From the NCBI GenBank assembly GCA_964058805.1, contig CAXKVV010002167.1, positions 310,001 through 374,000 of the forward strand: a stretch of 64,000 nucleotides of DNA. The letters run 5' to 3'. Position 1 is the stretch's first letter. Each line of letters starts with the position of its first letter. Origin of the DNA: Schoenoplectus triqueter (Eukaryota; Streptophyta; Magnoliopsida; Poales; Cyperaceae). A program made the translations under genes and the position numbers. The notes under the pieces were generated by a model. It was not told the DNA's origin, did not search any database, and saw only the letters and a program-made list of their open reading frames with translations. Below are positions 25,922 through 36,132 of this stretch, piece by piece.

Positions 25922-26308
25922 ATGGTGCGACGTAGTGCTCGTGTCAATCCTCCTGAAGGCAACCAGCAAGCCGATCGAGATATTGAGTTGAACGAGTTGA
26001 GGCAGCATGTGCAATAACTCCAAGAGCGTCTAGCGCGCATGGAGGCCGCTGGGAACAACCGCGATGATTCCTATCGTGGCTCAGATGGCGAAACTTATGG
26101 TGACGATGATGCCGAGTTCAACCCCTTCCACGACAACCACACCTTGGTGTCCAGTGATGAAGAGGCTCTCCATCAAAATCACACCCGAAGGAACCAGCAA
26201 TTTCGACGGGCTTTTGATCTAAAAGCGGATATTCCTGTGTACGAAGGGCGCATACAACCCGATGAGTTCATAGATTGGCTCAATACGGTTGAACGTGTCT
26301 TTGAATAC
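25922..26308 (+). pseudogene. CRM gag stub (copy 1)
   Basis: This is the first ~129 codons of the same gag as in the other two copies. Codon 32, CAA in copies 2 and 3, is TAA here (26015-26017). The sequence then breaks off in the capsid region after ...TTTGAATAC, exactly where LTR 2 begins with TGATGG. It is non-functional. The break at the exact LTR terminus suggests either a nested insertion into gag followed by recombination, or a deletion ending at the LTR edge. Confidence 0.9.
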
Positions 26309-26971
26309 TGATGGCGATCAAGTCATGGCAGGTTTACATATAAACAATCATGATCAAGGAAGCAAGTTATGGACCAGTTCTCAGCTTGAAGAACCAGGCC
26401 CAAGTCATATTTACAATTAATTTACGAAACAGCAGCTCTCTGGACAGATTCGTACTGGGCCAGTATTTTGGGCATAACTCTCTCATAAAGGCCCGGATTT
26501 GGGTGATTTAAATTTCTGTGATCAGATAATGAAATGGACTATCTTTTTTATGTTTTGAGTTTCTCCAGATTCCAGAGTCTTCTTGGTCAAAACCTCGTGT
26601 CAAGTGAGCGTGGTTACTGAGGAGCCAGCCAGCAATTAGTTTCTTGGAACTTGTCTTTTGAGTCTTTCTATGTTTTAATTATATTTGGGAATTAGCAGTA
26701 GTAGTTAATGTTGTTTTTATTGTGTTTTGATATTTGCAAAAATAGTTAAGGAGTTATTAATTAGTAGGAAGTTTCTAGAGTTGAGTTGTATGGCTATATA
26801 AAGCCTAATTTCTGAATGTAAACTCACTTGTTGAATTATTATGAAAAAGTTTATCTTGAGTTGAGTTTATCTCCTCTTTTATCCTGCTGTGAGTTGAGAG
26901 TATCCTCCAGTTGTGATTTTATAGTTGAACGTGTGCGTGTCCTTGGACGATTCATAGCTCGAACGCTATCA
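26309..26971 (+). repeat. CRM LTR 2 (663 bp)
   Basis: Same termini as LTR 1. A private C occurs in AAGGCCCGGA where the others read AAGGCTCGGA. The TATA box is at 26795-26802. Confidence 0.95.
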
Positions 26972-26997
26972 GTTGGTATCAGAGCAGCAGGCGAAGG

Positions 26998-29900
26998 ATG
27001 GTGCGACGTAGTGCTCGTGTCAATCCTCCTGAAGGCAACCAGCAAGCCGATCGAGATATTGAGTTGAACGAGTTGTGGCAGCATGTGCAACAACTCCAAG
27101 AGCGTCTAGCGCGCATGGAGGCCGCTGGGAACAACCGCGATGATTCCTATCGTGGCTCAGATGGCGAAACTTATGGTGACGATGATGCCGAGTTCAACCC
27201 CTTCCACGACAACCACACCTTGGTGTCCAGTGATGAAGAGGCTCTCCATCAAAATCACACCCGAAGGAACCAGCAATTTCGACGGGCTTTTGATCTAAAA
27301 GCGGATATTCCTGTGTACGAAGGGCGCATACAACCCGATGAGTTCATAGATTGGCTCAATACGGTTGAACGTGTCTTTGAATACCAAGATGTCCCTGAGG
27401 AAGAGAAGGTGAAGATTGTTGCCATCAAATTAAAGAAGCATGCATCTATTTGGTGGGAGCAGTTGAAGATGAAGGGAGCCCGTGAGGGTAAGCAAAAAAT
27501 CAGAACATGGGAAAAGATGGTGAAAGAGTTACGAAAGAAGTTTCTGCCGGAAGGATACTTGCAAGAGGCCTTTTTTCAACTTCATGGCTTTGTTCAAGGT
27601 GATAAAACTGTGGCAGATTACACTGAAGAACTTGATCACCTCATGTTGAAATGTGGCGTTGTTGAGCCCGAAGAACAAACCATTGCACGATATCTTCGTG
27701 GCCTTCGCAAGGAGATTCATGATGTGGTAACTTTACAGCCCTTTATCTCTTATCATGATGTGTTTAAACTTGCCACAAAAGTTGAGAAGCAACTCAAGGA
27801 GAAAGAAGTCAGAAAAACAGCGAGCTTTGGTGGTAGCCGAGTTCTCAATCGAGGCCATCCAACAAGCCATGGGAGCAGTACGCAATCAGCCAAACCAACA
27901 TCAAGTGCAGTGGCCAAATTTTCAGCAAAAACCGCAACCGCAGGACCCTCTAAACCAGCCCCTAAAGCTGTTCAATGCTATCGGTGCAAAGGGTACGGTC
28001 ACATCATGTCCGAGTGCCCAAACCAGCGGGTATTTACCATTATTGAAGAACCCCTAGAAGAGGAGCAAACAGATTTTGATTCTCCACCCGTGTTTGATGA
28101 GGCAGCAGATGAGGAGGATGTCATTTATGGAGATACGGGTGAGATGTTGGTGATTAGGCGTGTGCTGAATTCCAGTCCCGTTCAAGATGATGTGTGGCTC
28201 CGTAACAATATCTTCCATACACGATGCACCTCTCATGGGAAGGTATGCGATGTTATCATTGATAGCGGGAGTTGTGAGAATGTTGTTTCTGAAATTATGG
28301 TACAAAAGTTGCCGCTTAAAACTGAAAAGCACCCAAAACCGTACAAACTCTCTTGGTTGGAAAAGGGTAAATGTGTGCAAGTTGACCAGCGTTGTTTGGT
28401 TAATTTTTCTATTGGTGAGAAGTACCGAGATGAGGTATGGTGTGATGTAGTTCCTATGGATGCTTGTCATTTACTTTTGGGGAGACCTTGGCAGTTTGAT
28501 AGAAAGGTACACCATGATGGTTTTAAAAACACTTATTCTTTTGAGCTGAATGGTGCTAAGATTACTTTGGGTCCTTCTAGAATGGAAATGAAATCTAAAC
28601 CAGCCCTCAAGGATAGCAATTTCATTCTCTCAAAATCTGAATTTACTGAAATTTTTGAAGAATCCCAAATAGCCTTTGCATTGGTGGTGAAAGAAGTTAA
28701 GGGTGACAGAAATCCTCTAATACCCGGACCAGTGGTACCTTTACTTGAACAATTTCAGAACCTTGTTCCAGATGAAATTCCAGCAGGTTTACCTCCAATG
28801 AGGAGTGTGCAACACTGCATAGATTTTGTTCCTGGTGCAATTTTGCCAAACAAAGCAGCATACCGAATGAACCCAACAGAAAATGCCGAGTTGCAGCGGC
28901 AAGTAGATGAGTTGATGAGAAAGGGTTTGGTGCGTGAAAGCATGAGTCCTTGTGCAGTTCCAGCCTTGCTTGTGCCAAAGAAAGATGGTTCTTTTCGCAT
29001 GTGTGTGGATAGTAGAGCGGTCAACAAGATTACTATCAAGTATCGCTTCCCTATTCCTCGTCTAGATGACATGCTAGATCAGCTCCATGGTGCTAGTGTG
29101 TTTTCAAAGATTGATCTTAGAAGTGGGTACCATCAGATTCGTATGAGGCCTGGTGATGAATGGAAGACAGCATTTAAGACCCGTGATGGATTGTTTGAGT
29201 GGTTGGTGATGCCATTCGGACTCTCTAATGCTCCTAGTACTTTTATGAGACTAATGAATTTGGTGTTTAAGTCTTTTATTGGCAGATTTGTGGTGGTCTA
29301 TTTTGATGACATACTCGTGTATAGCACGGGTAAAGAAGAGCATTTGGAACACCTTCACCAAGTCTTTGAAGTGCTAGCTGAACAGAAACTCTACATCAAC
29401 CTCAAGAAGTGCGAGTTCCTAACCAGCAACTTGGTGTTTTTAGGCTATGTGGTTTCAGCTGAAGGTATTCATGTTGATCCTTCTAAGGTGGATGCAATTG
29501 TTTCATGGCCAACACCAGCCAACATTCATGATGTGAGAAGCTTTCATGGACTGGCCTCATTCTATCGCCGGTTCATTCGAGATTTCAGCACTCTTGTCTC
29601 TCCAATCACCGAGTGCTTGAAAGGAGGAGTATTCAAATGGACGAAGGAAGCTGAAAAGAACTTTCAGCTCATCAAGGAGAAGATGACAGCAGCCCCAATT
29701 CTTGCTTTGCCCAACTTTGAGAATATTTTTGAGCTTGAATGTGATGCATCTGGTGTAGGCATTGGTGCGGTTCTCAATCAAGAGGGTCGACCTATTGCCT
29801 TCTTTAGTGAAAAGCTTTCAGATTCACGTAAGAACTACACTACATATGACAAAGAGTTCTATGCAATTGTACGAGCTCTTGGGCATTGGAGACACTACCT

Positions 29901-30528
29901 CATTTCCAAGGAGTTCATTCTCTACTCCGACCATGAGGCGCTGAAGTTCATAAATGGGCAGCACAAGCTCAAACCGAGACATGCAAGGTGGGTGGAATTT
30001 TTACAAGGCTACACATTCCACATCAAGCATAAAAGTGGTGCTTCAAATCAGGTGGCAGATGAGCGTGCTAAAGCAATCAAGGGCTTGCATGAACAAGTCA
30101 GCAAGAGGATTGAGAAGCAAAATCAGAAGTATGAAAGACAAGCTAACAAGCACCGAAGGGCTGTGATTTTCAAAGAAGGTGATCTTGTGTGGGTGCATTT
30201 GAGCAAGGAGAGATTTCCACCTGGGCGCAATGCAAAGCTCAAGCACCGTGGTGATGGACCGTTTAAAATCTTGCAGCGCATAGGTGACAATGCTTACAAG
30301 GTGGAGCTTCCCGGAGATTATGGTGTTTCATCCACATTCAATGTGAAGGATCTTTCTCCATACCATGGCGAAAATGAGCCGAACTCGTGGGCGAGTTCTT
30401 TTCAACCGGGGGAGAATGATGGCGATCAAGTCATGGCAGGTTTACATATAAACAATCATGATCAAGGAAGCAAGTTATGGACCAGTTCTCAGCTTGAAGA
30501 ACCAGGCCCAAGTCATATTTATAATTAA
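26998..30528 (+). pseudogene. CRM gag-pol, 945-bp in-frame integrase deletion (copy 2)
   Basis: An open frame of 1176 codons. It keeps the gag capsid region (about residues 95-240), a CCHC zinc knuckle (CYRCKGYGHIMSEC, about 327-340), an aspartic protease with DSG near residue 422, reverse transcriptase with YFDD at 768-771, and RNase H. Compared with copy 3 it lacks 945 bp (315 codons), from just after the last RNase H Asp to the region after the integrase core. This removes the HHCC zinc domain and the whole DDE core. The junction is GCAGATG (30055-30061), a 7-bp sequence found at both ends of the missing segment in copy 3. The frame stays open to its normal end. It could make Gag, protease and RT but not integrase. 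The C-terminal ~37 codons lie inside LTR 3, a CRM-like overlap. Confidence 0.9.
30408..30416 (+). other. Polypurine tract before LTR 3
   Basis: GGGGGAGAA directly precedes the TG of LTR 3 and is the expected plus-strand primer site. The same tract precedes LTR 4 at 35461-35469. Confidence 0.85.
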
Positions 30529-31079
30529 TTTACGAAACAGCAGCTCTCTGGACAGATTCGTACTGGGCCAGTATTTTGGGCATAACTCTCTCATAAAGGC
30601 TCGGATTTGGGTGATTTAAATTTCTGTGATCAGATAATGAAATGGACTATCTTTTTTATGTTTTGAGTTTCTCCAGATTCCAGAGTCTTCTTGGTCAAAA
30701 CCTCGTGTCAAGTGAGCGTGGTTACTGAGGAGCCAGCCAGCAATTAGTTTCTTGGAACTTGTCTTTTGAGTCTTTCTATGTTTTAATTATATTTGGGAAT
30801 TAGCAGTAGTAGTTAATGTTGTTTTTATTGTGTTTTGATATTTGCAAAAATAGTTAAGGAGTTATTAATTAGTAGGAAGTTTCTAGAGTTGAGTTGTATG
30901 GCTATATAAAGCCTAATTTCTGAATGTAAACTCACTTGTTGAATTATTATGAAAAAGTTTATCTTGAGTTGAGTTTATCTCCTCTTTTATCCTGCTGTGA
31001 GTTGAGAGTATCCTCCAGTTGTGATTTTATAGTTGAACGTGTGCGTGTCCTTGGACGATTCATAGCTCGAACGCTATCA
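30417..31079 (+). repeat. CRM LTR 3 (663 bp)
   Basis: It is shared between copy 2 (as 3' LTR) and copy 3 (as 5' LTR). A private T occurs in CATATTTATAATTAA, where the others have CATATTTACAATTAA. The TATA box is at 30903-30910. Confidence 0.95.
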
Positions 31080-31105
31080 GTTGGTATCAGAGCAGCAGGC
31101 GAAGG

Positions 31106-34100
31106 ATGGTGCGACGTAGTGCTCGTGTCAATCCTCCTGAAGGCAACCAGCAAGCCGATCGAGATATTGAGTTGAACGAGTTGAGGCAGCATGTGCAACA
31201 ACTCCAAGAGCGTCTAGCGCGCATGGAGGCCGCTGGGAACAACCGCGATGATTCCTATCGTGGCTCAGATGGCGAAACTTATGGTGACGATGATGCCGAG
31301 TTCAACCCCTTCCACGACAACCACACCTTGGTGTCCAGTGATGAAGAGGCTCTCCATCAAAATCACACCCGAAGGAACCAGCAATTTCGACGGGCTTTTG
31401 ATCTAAAAGCGGATATTCCTGTGTACGAAGGGCGCATACAACCCGATGAGTTCATAGATTGGCTCAATACGGTTGAACGTGTCTTTGAATACCAAGATGT
31501 CCCTGAGGAAGAGAAGGTGAAGATTGTTGCCATCAAATTAAAGAAGCATGCATCTATTTGGTGGGAGCAGTTGAAGATGAAGCGAGCCCGTGAGGGTAAG
31601 CAAAAAATCAGAACATGGGAAAAGATGGTGAAAGAGTTACGAAAGAAGTTTCTGCCGGAAGGGTACTTGCAAGAGGCCTTTTTTCAACTTCATGGCTTTG
31701 TTCAAGGTGAAAAAACTGTGGCAGATTACACTGAAGAACTTGATCACCTCATGTTGAAATGTGGCGTTGTTGAGCCCGAAGAACAAACCATTGCACGATA
31801 TCTTCGTGGCCTTCGCAAGGAGATTCATGATGTGGTAACCTTACAGCCTTTTATCTCTTATCATGATGTATTTAAACTTGCCACAAAAGTTGAGAAGCAA
31901 CTCAAGGAGAAAGAAGTCAGAAAAACAGCGAGCTTTGGTGGTAGCCGAGTTCTCAATCGAGGCCATCCAACAAGCCATGGGAGCAGTACGCAATCAGCCA
32001 AACCGACATCAAGTGCAGTGGCCAAATTTTCAGCAAAAACCGCAACCGCAGGACCCTCTAAACCAGCCCCTAAAGCTGTTCAATGCTATCGGTGCAAAGG
32101 GTACGGTCACATCATGTCCGAGTGCCCAAACCAGCAGGTATTTACCATTATTGAAGAACCCCTAGAAGAGGAGCAAACAGATTTTGATTCTCCACCCGTG
32201 TTTGATGAGGCAGCAGATGAGGAGGATGTCATTTATGGAGATACGGGTGAGATGTTGGTGATTAGGCGTGTGCTGAATTCCAGTCCCGTTCAAGATGATG
32301 TGTGGCTCCGTAACAATATCTTCCATACACGATGCACCTCTCATGGGAAGGTATGCGATGTTATCATTGATAGCGGGAGTTGTGAGAATGTTGTTTCTGA
32401 AATTATGGTACAAAAGTTGCCGCTTAAAACTAAAAAGCACCCAAAACCGTACAAACTCTCTTGGTTGGAAAAGGGTAAATGTGTGCAAGTTGACCAGCGT
32501 TGTTTGGTTAATTTTTCTATTGGTGAGAAGTACCGAGATGAGGTATGGTGTGATGTAGTTCCTATGGATGCTTGTCATTTACTTTTGGGGAGACCTTGGC
32601 AGTTTGATAGAAAGGTACACCATGATGGTTTTAAAAACACTTATTCTTTTGAGCTGAATGGTGCTAAGATTACTTTGGGTCCTTCTAGAATGGAAATGAA
32701 ATCTAAACCAGCCCTCAAGGATAGCAATTTCATTCTCTCAAAATCTGAATTTACTGAAATTTTTGAAGAATCCCAAATAGCCTTTGCATTGGTGGTGAAA
32801 GAAGTTAAGGGTGACAGAAATCCTCTAATACCCGGACCAGTGGTACCTTTACTTGAACAATTTCAGAACCTTGTTCCAGATGAAATTCCAGCAGGTTTAC
32901 CTCCAATGAGGAGTGTGCAACACTGCATAGATTTTGTTCCTGGTGCAATTTTGCCAAACAAAGCAGCATACCGAATGAACCCAACAGAAAATGCCGAGTT
33001 GCAGCGGCAAGTAGATGAGTTGATGAGAAAGGGTTTGGTGCGTGAAAGCATGAGTCCTTGTGCAGTTCCAGCCTTGCTTGTGCCAAAGAAAGATGGTTCT
33101 TTTCGCATGTGTGTGGATAGTAGAGCGGTCAACAAGATTACTATCAAGTATCGCTTCCCTATTCCTCGTCTAGATGACATGCTAGATCAGCTCCATGGTG
33201 CTAGTGTGTTTTCAAAGATTGATCTTAGAAGTGGGTACCATCAGATTCGTATGAGGCCTGGTGATGAATGGAAGACAGCATTTAAGACCCGTGATGGATT
33301 GTTTGAGTGGTTGGTGATGCCATTCGGACTCTCTAATGCTCCTAGTACTTTTATGAGACTAATGAATTTGGTGTTTAAGTCTTTTATTGGCAGATTTGTG
33401 GTGGTCTATTTTGATGACATACTCGTGTATAGCACGGGTAAAGAAGAGCATTTGGAACACCTTCACCAAGTCTTTGAAGTGCTAGCTGAACAGAAACTCT
33501 ACATCAACCTCAAGAAGTGCGAGTTCCTAACCAGCAACTTGGTGTTTTTAGGCTATGTGGTTTCAGCTGAAGGTATTCATGTTGATCCTTCTAAGGTGGA
33601 TGCAATTGTTTCATGGCCAACACCAGCCAACATTCATGATGTGAGAAGCTTTCATGGACTGGCCTCATTCTATCGCCGGTTCATTCGAGATTTCAGCACT
33701 CTTGTCTCTCCAATCACCGAGTGCTTGAAAGGAGGAGTATTCAAATGGACGAAGGAAGCTGAAAAGAACTTTTAGCTCATCAAGGAGAAGATGACAGCAG
33801 CCCCAATTCTTGCTTTGCCCAACTTTGAGAATATTTTTGAGCTTGAATGTGATGCATCTGGTGTAGGCATTGGTGCGGTTCTCAATCAAGAGGGTCGACC
33901 TATTGCCTTCTTTAGTGAAAAGCTTTCAGATTCACGTAAGAACTACACTACATATGACAAAGAGTTCTATGCAATTGTACGAGCTCTTGGGCATTGGAGA
34001 CACTACCTCATTTCCAAGGAGTTCATTCTCTACTCCGACCATGAGGCGCTGAAGTTCATAAATGGGCAGCACAAGCTCAAACCGAGACATGCAAGGTGGG

Positions 34101-35581
34101 TGGAATTTTTACAAGGCTACACATTCCACATCAAGCATAAAAGTGGTGCTTCAAATCAGGTGGCAGATGCTTTAAGTAGGAGGCATTCTTTGCTGTCCAC
34201 AATGAAGGTAAATGTTCTTGGGTTTGAAGTGATCAAGGAGTTGTATTCTGATGATGAGTTCTTTGGCACGATAAAAGCTGAATGTGCAAAAGGTCCATAT
34301 AAAGAATTTATGGTGAATGATGGATATATTTTCTATGGCAACCGTTTGTGCGTACCGAATTGTTCTTTGAGGTGGCAGATCATTAAAGAGGTTCATGATG
34401 GTGGGTTAAGTGGTCATTTTGGACGAGATAAAACTAGTGCATTACTCCAAGACCGTTTCTATTGGCCTAAAATGATGAAGGATGTGAACCATTACATTTT
34501 GAGATGTAGAACTTGCCATCTAGCAAAAACAAAGTCTCAAAATTCTGGACTTTACACTCCCCTTCCTGTTCCTAATGCACCGTGGGAAGATGTGAGCATG
34601 GACTTTGTGATGGGACTGCTCCGAACTCAACGCAGCAAAGATTCAATCATGGTGGTGGTTGATCGGTTCTCTAAAATGGCACACTTTGTTCCTTGTGCAA
34701 AAACGATGGATGCCACTAACATAGCTGATCTTTATTTCAAGGAGATAGTGAAGTTGCATGGCATTCCAAATACCATAACATCTGACAGAGACCCGAAGTT
34801 TGTTGGGCATTTTTGGAGAACACTTTGGCGTAAGATGGGTACAAAGCTGCAGTTTAGTTCAGCCTATCATCCTCAAACCGATGGCCAAACTGAAATTGTG
34901 AATCGGAGTTTGGGCAATCTGTTGAGAAGCTTGGTGGGTGATAACATACGCCAATGGGACCTTGTTCTACCTCAAGCTGAATTCGCTTACAACAGGTCCA
35001 GCAGCAAGACGACAGGTAAAAGCCCTTTTGAAGTGGTGTATGGATGCAATCCGAAGACTCCTCTTGATCTTGTGTCATTGCCAATCAGCCATAGCTATAG
35101 TGAAGATGCAGATGAGCGTGCTAAAGCAATCAAGGGCTTGCATGAACAAGTCAGCAAGAGGATTGAGAAGCAAAATCAGAAGTATGAAAGACAAGCTAAC
35201 AAGCACCGAAGGGCTGTGATTTTCAAAGAAGGTGATCTTGTGTGGGTGCATTTGAGCAAGGAGAGATTTCCACCTGGGCGCAATGCAAAGCTCAAGCACC
35301 GTGGTGATGGACCGTTTAAAATCTTGCAGCGCATAGGTGACAATGCTTACAAGGTGGAGCTTCCCGGAGATTATGGTGTTTCATCCACATTCAATGTGAA
35401 GGATCTTTCTCCATACCATGGCGAAAATGAGCCGAACTCGTGGGCGAGTTCTTTTCAACCGGGGGAGAATGATGGCGATCAAGTCATGGCAGGTTTACAT
35501 ATAAACAATCATGATCAAGGAAGCAAGTTATGGACCAGTTCTCAGCTTGAAGAACCAGGCCCAAGTCATATTTACAATTAA
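31106..35581 (+). pseudogene. CRM gag-pol, full length with one nonsense codon (copy 3)
   Basis: The frame spans 1491 codons and is interrupted only at codon 890, where TAG (33773-33775) replaces the CAG of copy 2. The stop falls between reverse transcriptase and RNase H. Visible domains are gag capsid, CCHC knuckle (32084-32125), protease DSG (32369-32377), RT YFDD (33407-33418) and RNase H with its four acidic residues. The integrase has H-H-C-C zinc ligands and D, D, E at codons 1166, 1227 and 1263 (34601, 34784, 34892; 35 residues between the last two). A GPF-type C-terminal region follows. The ORF ends inside LTR 4. Translation would give Gag-PR-RT only, unless the amber codon is read through. 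Copies 2 and 3 are nearly identical elsewhere. Confidence 0.92.
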
Positions 35582-36132
35582 TTTACGAAACAGCAGCTCT
35601 CTGGACAGATTCGTACTGGGCCAGTATTTTGGGCATAACTCTCTCATAAAGGCTCGGATTTGGGTGATTTAAATTTCTGTGATCAGATAATGAAATGGAC
35701 TATCTTTTTTATGTTTTGAGTTTCTCCAGATTCCAGAGTCTTCTTGGTCAAAACCTCGTGTCAAGTGAGCGTGGTTACTGAGGAGCCAGCCAGCAATTAG
35801 TTTCTTGGAACTTGTCTTTTGAGTCTTTCTATGTTTTAATTATATTTGGGAATTAGCAGTAGTAGTTAATGTTGTTTTTATTGTGTTTTGATATTTGCAA
35901 AAATAGTTAAGGAGTTATTAATTAGTAGGAAGTTTCTAGAGTTGAGTTGTATGGCTATATAAAGCCTAATTTCTGAATGTAAACTCACTTGTTGAATTAT
36001 TATGAAAAAGTTTATCTTGAGTTGAGTTTATCTCCTCTTTTATCCTGCTGTGAGTTGAGAGTATCCTCCAGTTGTGATTTTATAGTTGAACGTGTGCGTG
36101 TCCTTGGACGATTCATAGCTCGAACGCTATCA
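35470..36132 (+). repeat. CRM LTR 4 (663 bp)
   Basis: The rightmost LTR, ending GCTATCA, with satellite directly after it. In the parts compared it differs from LTR 1 only at the CCAGTG/CAAGTG site. The TATA box TATATAAA is at 35956-35963. Near identity of the outer LTRs shows recent activity or recent recombination. Confidence 0.95.

Larger units (their letters stand above)
25233..36132 (+). mobile_element. Compound CRM-type Ty3/gypsy element, four LTRs
   Basis: The order is LTR - gag stub - LTR - gag-pol lacking integrase core - LTR - full-length gag-pol with a nonsense codon - LTR. All four LTRs are 663 bp, TG...CA. The CRM chromovirus assignment rests on the RT/RNase H/integrase order, the RNase H-integrase linker resembling known CRM proteins, LTRs beginning TGATG, and an ORF running into the 3' LTR. 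I see no chromodomain. The flanking pentamers are CCGTC on the left and CCGAT on the right; they do not match, and the satellite phase is not restored. The outer ends therefore probably come from different insertions joined by recombination. Confidence 0.88.

Noticed and set aside
26851..27099. Minus-strand ORFs repeated at each CRM LTR (82 codons) as real proteins
   Set aside because: They are antisense shadows of the LTR end, primer site and gag start, and recur only because the LTR recurs.
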